NCBI GenBank assembly: GCA_015494165.1
Contig: WGBS01000232.1
Coordinates: 1 to 14,832, forward strand
DNA from: Gammaproteobacteria bacterium
GTDB lineage: Bacteria > Pseudomonadota > Gammaproteobacteria > S144-34
DNA: 14,832 bases
Reading direction: 5' to 3'
Positions 1-6,850 of the stretch are shown in pieces. A program made the translations under genes and the position numbers. Within the stretch, counting starts at the first letter, position 1, and every line of letters begins with the position of its first letter. A model generated the notes under the pieces. The model made no database searches, was not told where the DNA came from, and saw only the letters and a program-made list of their open reading frames with translations.

Positions 1-108
1 CGCCTGCCAACAAGAACCACAAGTCCAACGCGGGACCGCCACCAGGGAGACGGCGCCTTCAGGAACCGGCCGGGTGGACGGGCCGGTCGTTCTGCATGGC
101 CCGCGCGG

Positions 109-2064
109 GTGCCGGAGCGCCCCGGCGGGCCGGGATGGGACCACCCCTGGGTGCGGGGGTGGTGCGGAGCGACGACGCTGCTCAGACGCGGACCCTTCTC
201 CGCGCTGGTCGACCACCTGCTGTTCCGGCGCGGAACAGAGCGCTCACAGGCCATCGCGCGGCTGGTGCTCGCCAGCGGCGCGGCCGCCTACCTGTGCGCG
301 ATGGCGGCACGCAATCCCGCGCCGGCCGTCACCGCCGGCCTGCGCACGGCGATCGCCTTCCTCGGCTTCGCGGTCCTCCTCTATCTCACCACGCGCCTGT
401 GGCCACGGCCCTCGCGCCTGCGGCGGGTGGTCGCCATCCTCGCCGACCAGGGCGCGATCAGCTACGCCATGCACGTGACGGGCGGCATCGGCGCCGTCTT
501 CTATCCGCTCTACCTCTGGGTGAGCGTGGGCAACGGCATGCGCTTCGGCCCGGCGTACCTCGCGCTCGCCACCGCGGCGGGGCTGGGGGGCTTCGGGGCC
601 GTCGTCGCGGCCGGCCCCTACTGGCACGCCAACGCGCCGCTCGCCGGCGGCCTGCTGCTCGGCATCCTCGTGCTGCCGGCCTTCTACTGGACGCTGCTGC
701 GCGACCTCCACCGCGCCAACCGCCAGCTCGCCGACTGGCTCCGCAGCCAGGAGACGCGCGCCGGGACCGACCCGCTCACGGGGCTCGCCGACCGCCGCCG
801 CTTCCTGGGGCTCCTCGGCGAGCACGTCTCCCGGGCGCTCGCGGGCGGGCGGCGCCTTGGCCTCGCGGTGGTGGACCTCGACGGGCTCGCCCGCGTCAAC
901 GACGGGCTCGGTCACGAGGCGGGCGACGCGCTCCTGCGGCAGGCCGCGCACCGCCTGCGGCGCCTGGCGCGGCCGGGCGACACGGTCGCGCGCATCGGCG
1001 CCGACGAGTTCGTGCTCCTGCGCCCGGACCCGCCCGCGGGCAGCGCCCTCGCGCGCGAGGTGCTGGCGGCGCTCGAGCCGCCCTACCGCCTCGCGGGCGA
1101 GGCCGTCAGCGTCGGCGCCAACGTCGGCGTCGCGCTGCTGCCCGACCACGCCGCGAGCGGCGGCGAGCTGCTGCGCGCCGCGCAGCAGGCGTTGCACCGC
1201 GCCCGCCACGAGGGCGGCGGCCGCCACCGCGTGCACGGCCCGGGCATGGTGCGCTGCTCCTCGGAGGCGCTCCTCACGGAGACCGCCCTGCACCGCGCGC
1301 TCGCCCGCGGCGAGCTGGTGCTCCACTTCCAGCCGCGCGTGGCGCTCGCGAGCGGCGCCATCGTCGCGGCCGAGGCCCTGCTGCGGTGGAACCGGCCCGG
1401 TCATGGCCTGCTGCGCCCGGCGGCCTTCCTCGCGCTCGCCGAGCGCAGCGAGCTCATCTGCCGCATGGGGGAGTGGGTGCTGGCCGAGGTGGTGGCGATG
1501 CGCCGCCGCCTGGAGGCCGCCGGCCACGGCGGGATCACGCTCGCGGCGAACCTGGCGCCCGTCGAGCTCGGCCGCGCGGAGCTGTGCGCGCGGCTCGCGC
1601 ACGCGCTGGGCGGAGACAGCGCCGAGCAGCCGTGGCTCGAGCTCGAGATCACCGAGCGTGCCGCCCTCGACCCCGGCCCCGAGCTGCGCGAGGTCCTGGT
1701 CCAGCTCCGGCGGCGGCGCGTGCGCGTGGCCCTCGACGACTTCGGGACCGGCTACTCCTCGCTCGCCCACCTGCGCGAGCTCCCCGTCGACGTGCTCAAG
1801 ATCGACTCGCGCTTCGTCGCGGGGGTCGACCGCACGCCGCGCGACCGCGCCCTCGTCGAGGCGATGCTGCGCCTCGCCCATGCCTTCGGCATACGCGTGG
1901 TGGCCGAGGGCGTCGAGCGCGCGGCGCAGGCGCGCGTGCTCGCCGAGCTCGGCTGCGACGAGGCCCAGGGCTTTCTCTATCACCCGCCGCTCGCGGCCGA
2001 CGACTTCCTCGCTCTCCTCGACCGCCAGGCGCGGGAGGGGAAGGGCCGCACGGCCCGGCACTGA
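109..2064 (+). CDS. Membrane GGDEF-EAL protein with RpfC-like sensor region
   Basis: Predicted inner-membrane enzyme of cyclic di-GMP turnover, 651 aa from a GTG start; an alternative GTG at 151 (residue 15) is equally possible, since neither has a clear ribosome binding site. Residues about 48-197 hold five or six hydrophobic segments. The stretch with WVSVGNGMRFG (137-147) and GPYWHAN (169-175) strongly resembles, from memory, the membrane input region of the DSF receptor kinase RpfC. The GGDEF domain follows (DPLTGL at 221), with an intact RxxD inhibitory site (288-291) but a signature changed to GADEF (297-301). The EAL domain looks complete: EALLRW from E422, LEITE, DDFGTG (543-548), K564, E600. 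I infer that phosphodiesterase activity is likely and cyclase activity doubtful. The gene stands alone; bases 1-108 before it show no promoter or gene I can support. Confidence 0.9.
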   Translation: MPERPGGPGWDHPWVRGWCGATTLLRRGPFSALVDHLLFRRGTERSQAIARLVLASGAAAYLCAMAARNPAPAVTAGLRTAIAFLGFAVLLYLTTRLWPRPSRLRRVVAILADQGAISYAMHVTGGIGAVFYPLYLWVSVGNGMRFGPAYLALATAAGLGGFGAVVAAGPYWHANAPLAGGLLLGILVLPAFYWTLLRDLHRANRQLADWLRSQETRAGTDPLTGLADRRRFLGLLGEHVSRALAGGRRLGLAVVDLDGLARVNDGLGHEAGDALLRQAAHRLRRLARPGDTVARIGADEFVLLRPDPPAGSALAREVLAALEPPYRLAGEAVSVGANVGVALLPDHAASGGELLRAAQQALHRARHEGGGRHRVHGPGMVRCSSEALLTETALHRALARGELVLHFQPRVALASGAIVAAEALLRWNRPGHGLLRPAAFLALAERSELICRMGEWVLAEVVAMRRRLEAAGHGGITLAANLAPVELGRAELCARLAHALGGDSAEQPWLELEITERAALDPGPELREVLVQLRRRRVRVALDDFGTGYSSLAHLRELPVDVLKIDSRFVAGVDRTPRDRALVEAMLRLAHAFGIRVVAEGVERAAQARVLAELGCDEAQGFLYHPPLAADDFLALLDRQAREGKGRTARH

Positions 2065-2065
2065 T

Positions 2066-2082
2066 CCTCTGCCCGGCAGAGG
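2066..2082 (+). terminator. Hairpin just after the GGDEF-EAL stop codon
   Basis: A perfect 7-bp stem (CCTCTGC / GCAGAGG) with a CCG loop starts two bases after the TGA. No T-run follows, so it is not a textbook intrinsic terminator. It may protect the mRNA 3' end or assist Rho-dependent ending. Confidence 0.3.
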
Positions 2083-2097
2083 CGGGAGGCGGGGGAC

Positions 2098-2171
2098 GGG
2101 AGACGAGGGCTGGTGCGCGCTTCGCGCGCAGCCATTTGGCCGGGGCTGGAAGCCCCACCCATAATCGGGAG
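2098..2171 (-). repeat. REP-like element, copy 1
   Basis: Matches copy 2 (2371-2444) at 71 of 74 positions, with differences at offsets 60, 65 and 71. Read on the minus strand it has a GTGGG-type head, then hairpin GGGGCT-TCC-AGCCCC (2142-2156), a short spacer and a second hairpin TGCGCGC-GAA-GCGCGCA (2114-2130). This copy's head reads ATGGGTGG rather than GTGGGAGG. The head plus GC stem resembles REP sequences of Pseudomonas and Xanthomonas that are mobilised by RAYT transposases; no RAYT gene is in the window. Orientation was chosen to match that REP convention. Confidence 0.75.
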
Positions 2172-2210
2172 TTGCGGGACGTGGGGATCGGGAGGCGAGG
2201 GTTGGTGCCC

Positions 2211-2302
2211 TGGCCGGCTACAGGCTACAGGTTGCGGTCCGCGGTCTACGGCGGCCCGTCACCGTGACCCGTAACCCGTCACCCGTCTCCCGTCTCCCGT
2301 GG
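2211..2302. repeat. Degenerate heptanucleotide tandem array
   Basis: The clearest part is 2255-2302: consecutive units CCCGTCA, CCGTGA (one base short), CCCGTAA, CCCGTCA, CCCGTCT, CCCGTCT, CCCGTGG. To the left, GGCTACA GGCTACA GGTTGCG GTCCGCG GTCTACG continues in 7-base steps with a drifting unit. The unit is, in rotation and reverse complement, GGGAGAC, the same word that flanks both REP-like copies. Function unknown; it could be a by-product of slipped replication or a set of protein binding sites. Confidence 0.7.
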
Positions 2303-2370
2303 ACTCCCGCGAAGCGGGGACGGCTTCTAGCCGCGACCGCCTGCGGCGACAGGGGCGAGAGACGGGCGTC

Positions 2371-2444
2371 GGGAGACGAGGGCTGGTGCGCGCTTCGCGC
2401 GCAGCCATTTGGCCGGGGCTGGAAGCCCCTCCCACAATCGAGAG
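2371..2444 (-). repeat. REP-like element, copy 2
   Basis: Second copy of the element at 2098, displaced by 273 bases. On the minus strand it begins GTGGGA, followed by hairpin GGGGCT-TCC-AGCCCC (2415-2429) and hairpin TGCGCGC-GAA-GCGCGCA (2387-2403). Both hairpins are perfect in both copies, so stem integrity appears kept while the head and edges have changed. Confidence 0.75.
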
Positions 2445-2541
2445 TGACGGGAGGCGGGGGTCGGGAAACGAGGGGCGGAGCGCGCTCCACGCGCGGCCAT
2501 CGGAGCCTTTCGCGTCTCCCGCAACCCGACTCCCGCGGCTC

Positions 2542-2559
2542 GCCCGGCGCATGCCGGGC
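2542..2559 (-). terminator. Hairpin downstream of tRNA-Pro
   Basis: Perfect 7-bp stem GCCCGGC / GCCGGGC with a GCAT loop, ten bases beyond the tRNA-Pro CCA end. No T-run follows on the minus strand (a short T-run precedes it instead), so a terminator role is a position-based guess. Confidence 0.35.
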
Positions 2560-2569
2560 ACGGCGAAAT

Positions 2570-2646
2570 TGGTCGGGGCGGCGGGATTCGAACCCACGAC
2601 CACCAGCGCCCCATGCTGGTGCGCTACCAGACTGCGCTACGCCCCG
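2570..2646 (-). tRNA. tRNA-Pro (anticodon GGG)
   Basis: 77 nt including an encoded CCA. Acceptor stem CGGGGCG pairs with CGCCCCG, discriminator A. The anticodon stem CCAGC/GCTGG encloses loop ATGGGGC, giving anticodon GGG, as in E. coli proL. The T arm carries GGTTCGAATCC. It decodes CCC codons. It sits 78 bp downstream of the merR-type gene, a placement also known in Pseudomonas. Apparent protein frames through it on the plus strand are the familiar false translations of a tRNA. Confidence 0.97.
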
Positions 2647-2662
2647 AACGGATCTGGGAAGG

Positions 2663-2679
2663 CCCCGCCACAGGCGGGG
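2663..2679 (-). terminator. Hairpin between the merR-type gene and tRNA-Pro
   Basis: Perfect 7-bp stem CCCCGCC / GGCGGGG with TGT loop on the minus strand, between the merR-type stop (2725) and tRNA-Pro. No T-run follows (GCCTTCCC). It may mark the end of the pheST-ihfA-merR transcript or be a processing signal in the tRNA 5' leader. Confidence 0.3.
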
Positions 2680-2684
2680 TGCAT

Positions 2685-2714
2685 AGGATAGCGGATCGCC
2701 GCCGGGCCGCGGAA
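2685..2714 (-). promoter_or_regulatory. Possible tRNA-Pro promoter
   Basis: Minus-strand TATCCT (2685-2690) could be a -10 box, 18 bases from a poor -35 (TTCCGC, 2709-2714). Its place between the merR-type stop and the tRNA fits an independent tRNA promoter, but the -35 matches poorly. Confidence 0.35.
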
Positions 2715-2724
2715 GGGGCGCGGC

Positions 2725-3081
2725 TCAGCGGCGCAGGATGCGCAGCACCTCCTCGAGCTCGCGCCGCACCTCGCGCACGATCTCGCGCGCCTGGCTCATG
2801 TCCTCCTTGACCTCCTCGCTCGAGAGGCGCTGGCGCGCGCCGCCGATGGTGAAGCCCTGCTCGTAGAGCAGGTTGCGGATCTGGCGCACCATCAGCACGT
2901 CCTGGCGCTGGTAGTAGCGGCGGTTGCCGCGGCGCTTGACGGGCCTGAGCTGGGGGAACTCCTGCTCCCAGTAGCGCAGCACGTGCGGCTTGACGCCGCA
3001 CAGCTCGCTCACCTCGCGGATGGTGAAGTAGCGCTTGGCCGGGATCGGCGGCAGCTCAGAGTTGTTCCCGGGTTCCAGCAT
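2725..3081 (-). CDS. MerR-family transcriptional regulator
   Basis: 118-aa DNA-binding protein. Residues about 17-86 form the MerR winged helix: YFTIREVSELCGVKPHVLRY, then the wing with RRGNRRYY and QDVLMVRQIRNLLYEQGF. A short charged helix (about 87-118) would form the dimer coiled coil. There is no effector domain and no Cys metal site, so this is a small, ligand-free type. The gene starts inside ihfA (26-bp overlap) behind GGAGG at close spacing, which suggests translational coupling. A MerR-type gene directly after ihfA is common in gammaproteobacteria; its targets are not known to me. The preferred name in databases is only a family name, so no symbol is given. Confidence 0.92.
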   Translation of the reverse strand: MLEPGNNSELPPIPAKRYFTIREVSELCGVKPHVLRYWEQEFPQLRPVKRRGNRRYYQRQDVLMVRQIRNLLYEQGFTIGGARQRLSSEEVKEDMSQAREIVREVRRELEEVLRILRR

Positions 3082-3361
3082 AGGCCTCCACCCGCGCCTT
3101 CAGCTTCTGCCCGGGACGGAAGGTGACCACGCGGCGCGCCGAGATGGGAATTTCCTCCCCTGTCTTGGGGTTGCGTCCGGGACGCTCGTTCTTGTCGCGC
3201 AGGTCGAAGTTGCCGAAGCCCGAGAGCTTGACCTGATGCCCGTTCTCGAGCGCGACCCGGATCTCCTCGAAGAACATCTCGACCAGCTCCTTGGCCTCAC
3301 GCTTGTTGAGCCCCAGCTCCTCGAACAGCCGCTCGGCCATGTCGGCCTTGGTGAGTGCCAT
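3056..3361 (-). CDS. ihfA: Integration host factor subunit alpha
   Basis: 101 aa, close to the 99 aa of E. coli IhfA. IHF-alpha pairs with IHF-beta to bend DNA sharply at specific sites in replication, recombination and transcription. The start MALTKADMAERLFEELGL, the turn KLSGFGNF and the beta-arm with RPGRNPKTGEEIPI (intercalating Pro) and RVVTFRPGQKLK are all present. The start ATG at 3361 lies 17 bp after the pheT stop, the order pheS-pheT-ihfA being standard in this class. Bases encoding its C-terminus also encode the start of the merR-type gene. Transcription from pheST is likely, though internal promoters are known in E. coli. Confidence 0.98.
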   Translation of the reverse strand: MALTKADMAERLFEELGLNKREAKELVEMFFEEIRVALENGHQVKLSGFGNFDLRDKNERPGRNPKTGEEIPISARRVVTFRPGQKLKARVEAYAGTREQL

Positions 3362-3378
3362 GGATCGCGTGCTCCGTC

Positions 3379-5760
3379 TTATTGTCTGAGCGTGGCGCCC
3401 ACCGCCTCCTCGAGCCGCGCGACGACGCGGGCCACCACGCCATTGATCTCCTCGTCCGTAAGCGTGCGCGAACTTTCCTGAAAAATCAAGCCCAAAGAAA
3501 CACTTTTTCGCCCGGCCTCTACGCCGGGACCCGTATAGACGTCAAATATCCGCAGTTCCCGCAGCAGCGGCCCCGCCGCCGCGCGCACGGTCTCGGCGAT
3601 GCGCGCGGCCGGCACGGCCCCGTCGACCACGACCGCGAGATCCCGCCGCACGGCCGGGAAGGGCGAGAGGGGCTCGAAGCGCGGCACGCGGGCGCGCCGC
3701 ACGGCCTCGAGCGCCACCTCCAGCAGCACCACCGGCACGCCGATATCGAGGGCGCCGGCCACCTCGGGGTGCAGCGCGCCGATCCACCCCACGGGCTCGC
3801 CGTCGCGCAGCACCCGCGCGGACTGGCCCGGGTGCAGGGCGGGGTGCGCGGCGGCCTCGAAGGCGAAGGCCCCGGGCGCGCCCGTCGCCGCCGCGAGCGC
3901 CTCCAGATCCCCCTTCACGTCGTGGAAGTCCACCGGGCGGCGGGAATCGAGCCCCCACTGCTCCGGCCAGGCGGGCCCCGCGGCGAGCAGCGCGAGCGTC
4001 TTTTCCTGTTTGATCTCGCAATCTTGCCTCACAAACCTCATGCTGAGCTCGAACAGACGCACGCGCTCCTGCCGGCGCGCGAGGTTGCGTTGCAGCGCCA
4101 GCAGGAGCCCGGCCCAGGCGGTGGTGCGCATGACGGCGAGCTCGGCCGAGAGCGGATTCTGGAGCCGCACGGGCTCCGCCTCCGGGTCGAGGCGCCGCTG
4201 GAGCGCCTCGGGCACGAAGCTGTAGGTCACCGCCTCGTGGTAGCCGCGGTCGGCGAGCAGGGCCCGAATGCGCCCCTCGTCCAGCCGGCCCTCGGGCGCC
4301 GGGGGCATGACGGGGCTCCCCGCGAGCGGCGTCTCGGGCAGGCGCCCGTAGCCGTGGAGACGCGCCACCTCCTCGACCAGGTCGGCCTCGATCGCGAGGT
4401 CGAAGCGCCAGCTCGGCGGCGTCACCCGCCAGGGCCCCTCCCCCGGCGCCTCGCAGGCGAGCCCCAGGCGCTCGAGGATGGCGCGCATCTCGCCGTCGGC
4501 GAGCTCCGCGCCCAGCAGGCGCCGCGCGCGCTGGGGCCGGAAGGCGACCACGGGGCGTCGAGGCAGGTGGGCCTCCGAGACCACCTCGGTGACGGGGCCG
4601 GGCTCGCCGCCGGCGATCTCGAGCAGCAGCCCCGTGGCGCGCTCGAGGGCCTCGCGCTGCATGGCGGGGTCGACGCCGCGTTCGAAGCGGTGCGAGGACT
4701 CGGTGTGCAGGCCGTGGCGGCGCGCGCGCCCGGCGATGGCCCCCGGGGCGAAGAAGGCGCACTCCAGGAAGACGTCGCGCGTTCCGGGGCCCACCGCGCT
4801 CCCCGCCCCGCCCATGATGCCGGCGAGCGCCACGGGGCCGCCGGCATCGGCGATGACGAGGGTGTCGGGCTCGAGCGCGACCTCGCGCCCGTCGAGCAGC
4901 GCGATGCGCTCGCCGGCGTGCGCGAGCCGCACGGTGATCCCCCCGCGCAGGCGCGCGAGGTCGAAGGCGTGCAGCGGCTGGCCGAGCTCGAGGAGGACGT
5001 AGTTGGTGACGTCCACCAGCGGCCCGAGGCTGCGCAGGCCCGCGCGCCGCAGGCGCTCGGCCATCCACAGGGGCGTGCGCGCCGCCGGGTCGACGCCGCG
5101 CACCACGCGCCCGAGGTAGCGCGGGCAGGCCTCCGGGGCCTCGACCGCGACCGGGAGGCGGTCCTCGCGCGCGGCCGCGACGGGGTCCCAGCGTGGTCCG
5201 CCGAGCGGCACGCCGTGGAGCGCCGCGGTCTCACGGGCGATGCCGCGCACGCTCAGGCAGTCGGCGCGGTTCGGGGTGAGCGCGACCTCGAGCACCTGGT
5301 CGTCGAGCTCGAGCCAGCGGCGCAGGTCCTCGCCCACCGGCGCCTCGGGCGGGAGCTCCCACAGCCCCTCGGCGTCGTCGGCGAGTCCGAGCTCGCGCGC
5401 CGAGCACAGCATGCCGTGGGACTCGACGCCGCGCAGGCGCGCGCGGCGGATGCGGGTCCCGTCCGGCAGCACCGCGCCCACGGTGGCGAGCGGCGCGCGC
5501 AGGCCCGGGCGCACGTTGGGCGCGCCGCACACCACCTGCAGCGGCTCGCCGCCCGCTGCCACGCGGCAGACGCGCAGGCGGTCGGCGTCGGGGTGGGGAG
5601 CGACCTCGAGCACCTCCGCCACCATCACGCCCGAGAAGGCGGGGGCCGCGGGCTCGATGGCCTCGACCTCCAGGCCCGCCATGGTCAGGCGCTCGGCGAG
5701 CGCCTCCGCGCCCTCCGGCACCTCCACCCACTCGCGCAGCCAGGCCAGGCTGACCCGCAT
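3379..5760 (-). CDS. pheT: Phenylalanyl-tRNA synthetase beta subunit
   Basis: 793 aa, the usual length. With PheS it forms the alpha2-beta2 enzyme that charges tRNA-Phe in the cytoplasm; the beta subunit binds tRNA and edits Tyr-tRNA. Domains visible in order: N-terminal segment MRVSLAWLREWVE, an EMAP-type tRNA-binding domain (about 39-150, HPDADRLRVC at 56), the B3/B4 editing module (about 210-400), B5 (about 400-475), the catalytic-like core, and a C-terminal FDX-ACB domain (about 698-792) beginning near PLSPFPAVRRDLAVVV. The ATG lies 15 bp after the pheS stop, so the two are co-translated in one operon. No break or missing domain is seen. Confidence 0.98.
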   Translation of the reverse strand: MRVSLAWLREWVEVPEGAEALAERLTMAGLEVEAIEPAAPAFSGVMVAEVLEVAPHPDADRLRVCRVAAGGEPLQVVCGAPNVRPGLRAPLATVGAVLPDGTRIRRARLRGVESHGMLCSARELGLADDAEGLWELPPEAPVGEDLRRWLELDDQVLEVALTPNRADCLSVRGIARETAALHGVPLGGPRWDPVAAAREDRLPVAVEAPEACPRYLGRVVRGVDPAARTPLWMAERLRRAGLRSLGPLVDVTNYVLLELGQPLHAFDLARLRGGITVRLAHAGERIALLDGREVALEPDTLVIADAGGPVALAGIMGGAGSAVGPGTRDVFLECAFFAPGAIAGRARRHGLHTESSHRFERGVDPAMQREALERATGLLLEIAGGEPGPVTEVVSEAHLPRRPVVAFRPQRARRLLGAELADGEMRAILERLGLACEAPGEGPWRVTPPSWRFDLAIEADLVEEVARLHGYGRLPETPLAGSPVMPPAPEGRLDEGRIRALLADRGYHEAVTYSFVPEALQRRLDPEAEPVRLQNPLSAELAVMRTTAWAGLLLALQRNLARRQERVRLFELSMRFVRQDCEIKQEKTLALLAAGPAWPEQWGLDSRRPVDFHDVKGDLEALAAATGAPGAFAFEAAAHPALHPGQSARVLRDGEPVGWIGALHPEVAGALDIGVPVVLLEVALEAVRRARVPRFEPLSPFPAVRRDLAVVVDGAVPAARIAETVRAAAGPLLRELRIFDVYTGPGVEAGRKSVSLGLIFQESSRTLTDEEINGVVARVVARLEEAVGATLRQ

Positions 5761-5775
5761 CGCCCCCCTCCGCCC

Positions 5776-6789
5776 TCAGGCGAACTGCGCCAGGAAGCGC
5801 AGGTCGTTGTCGAAGAAGAGCCGCAGGTCGTCCACCCCGTAGCGCAGCATCGCGAAGCGCTCGACCCCGAGGCCGAAGGCGAAGCCCGTCCAGCGCTCGG
5901 GGTCCACGCCCGCGTTCTCGAGCACGCGCGGGTGGACCATGCCGCAGCCGAGGACCTCCAGCCAGCCCGTGCCGCCGCACACGCGGCAGCCCTCGCCGCC
6001 GCACATCACGCAGGCGACGTCCACCTCGGCCGAGGGCTCGGTGAAGGGGAAGTAGGAGGGGCGGAAGCGCACCGCGAGGCGCGCCTCGAAGAAGCGCTCC
6101 AGGAAGGCGTGGAGGGTGCCCTTGAGCTCGGCGAAGCTCACGCGCTCGTCCACCACCAGCCCCTCGACCTGGTGGAACATGGGGCTGTGGGTGAGGTCGG
6201 AGTCGCGGCGGTAGACGCGCCCCGGGGCGACGATCCGCAGCGGCGGGCGGCGCTCGCGCAGCACGCGGATCTGCACGGGCGAGGTGTGGGTGCGCAGCAG
6301 CAGCCCGCCCTCGACGTAGAAGGTGTCGTGCATGGCGCGCGCCGGGTGCTCAGGCGGGATGTTGAGGGCCTCGAAGTTGTGGAAGTCGTCCTCGATCTCG
6401 GGGCCCTCGGCGACCTCGAAGCCGAGCCCGTGGAAGAGCGTCTCGATGCGCGCGAGGACGCGCGTGACGGGATGGAGGGTGCCCTGGCCCTGGCCGCGGC
6501 CCGGGAGGGTGACGTCCAGGCGCTCGGCGGCGAGGCGCGCCGCGACGGCCTCGCGCTCGAGCTCGGCGCGCCGCGCGGCCACCGCCCGCTCGAGGCGCGC
6601 CTTGGCGGCGTTGACCGCCTGCCCCATGGCGCGGCGTTCCTCCGGCGGCAGCCCGCCGAGGCCCTTGAGGCGCGCGGTCAGCTCGCCCTTGCGGCCGAGG
6701 TAGCGCACGCGCACGGCATCCAGCGCGCGCAGGTCCCCGGCAGCGGCGATCTCCGCCTCGGCCCGCGCCACCAGCTCCTCGAGATCCAT
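5776..6789 (-). CDS. pheS: Phenylalanyl-tRNA synthetase alpha subunit
   Basis: 337 aa. Catalytic subunit of PheRS, class II. An N-terminal coiled coil (1-90) precedes the core with GRVYRRDSDLTHSPMFHQVE (motif 2 region, about 190-209), FPFTEPSAEVDV (247-258) and motif 3 GLGVERFAML (306-315). Four cysteines, C260, C263, C268 and C271, form CxxC-x4-CxxC, a zinc-knuckle-like insertion that E. coli PheS lacks but many other bacteria have. The chosen ATG lacks a good ribosome binding site. A CTG at 6801 in the same frame sits 7 bases after GGAGG and would add four residues, so the start is open. It is preceded by a terminator (6902-6929) and a heptad-spaced repeat. Confidence 0.97.
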   Translation of the reverse strand: MDLEELVARAEAEIAAAGDLRALDAVRVRYLGRKGELTARLKGLGGLPPEERRAMGQAVNAAKARLERAVAARRAELEREAVAARLAAERLDVTLPGRGQGQGTLHPVTRVLARIETLFHGLGFEVAEGPEIEDDFHNFEALNIPPEHPARAMHDTFYVEGGLLLRTHTSPVQIRVLRERRPPLRIVAPGRVYRRDSDLTHSPMFHQVEGLVVDERVSFAELKGTLHAFLERFFEARLAVRFRPSYFPFTEPSAEVDVACVMCGGEGCRVCGGTGWLEVLGCGMVHPRVLENAGVDPERWTGFAFGLGVERFAMLRYGVDDLRLFFDNDLRFLAQFA

Positions 6790-6796
6790 GTCGGCG

Positions 6797-6850
6797 TTCA
6801 GTCTGCGGCCTCCGGACTTCAGATCTCAGGCTTCAGATGCGCTCATTCAG
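6797..6850. repeat. Heptad-spaced TTCAG repeats before pheS
   Basis: TTCAG occurs at 6797, 6818, 6832 and 6846, and TCAG also at 6826: the steps between TTCAG copies are 21, 14 and 14 bases, all multiples of 7. On the minus strand the pattern reads as units of the form CTGAANN just upstream of the pheS start. It recalls the 7-base periodicity at 2211-2302 but with a different, AT-richer unit. Confidence 0.6.

Larger units (their letters stand above)
2065..2569. other. Non-coding stretch of degenerate heptamers and REP-like hairpins
   Basis: About 505 bases without a credible gene. The DNA is built from short units related to GGGAGAC and its reverse complement, mostly in steps of 7 bases, plus two copies of a roughly 74-bp double-hairpin element (2098 and 2371). 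Further degenerate pieces of the same kind lie near 2180-2215 and 2455-2500. Open frames across it are by-products of high GC and do not look like protein. It separates the plus-strand GGDEF-EAL gene from the 3' end of tRNA-Pro, so the two transcription units converge on it. Confidence 0.8.

Noticed and set aside
244..2061. 605-aa minus-strand frame opposite the GGDEF-EAL gene
   Set aside because: Antisense shadow; the plus strand encodes clear conserved domains over the same range.
2255..2302. Possible CRISPR array
   Set aside because: The repeat unit is only 7 bases with no spacers; it is a simple tandem array.
2264..2691. Plus-strand open frames containing GFEPTTTSAP-like and RRDSNPRPPAP-like sequence
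   Set aside because: These are the well-known false translations of the complement of a tRNA gene (tRNA-Pro here) joined to repeat DNA, not proteins.
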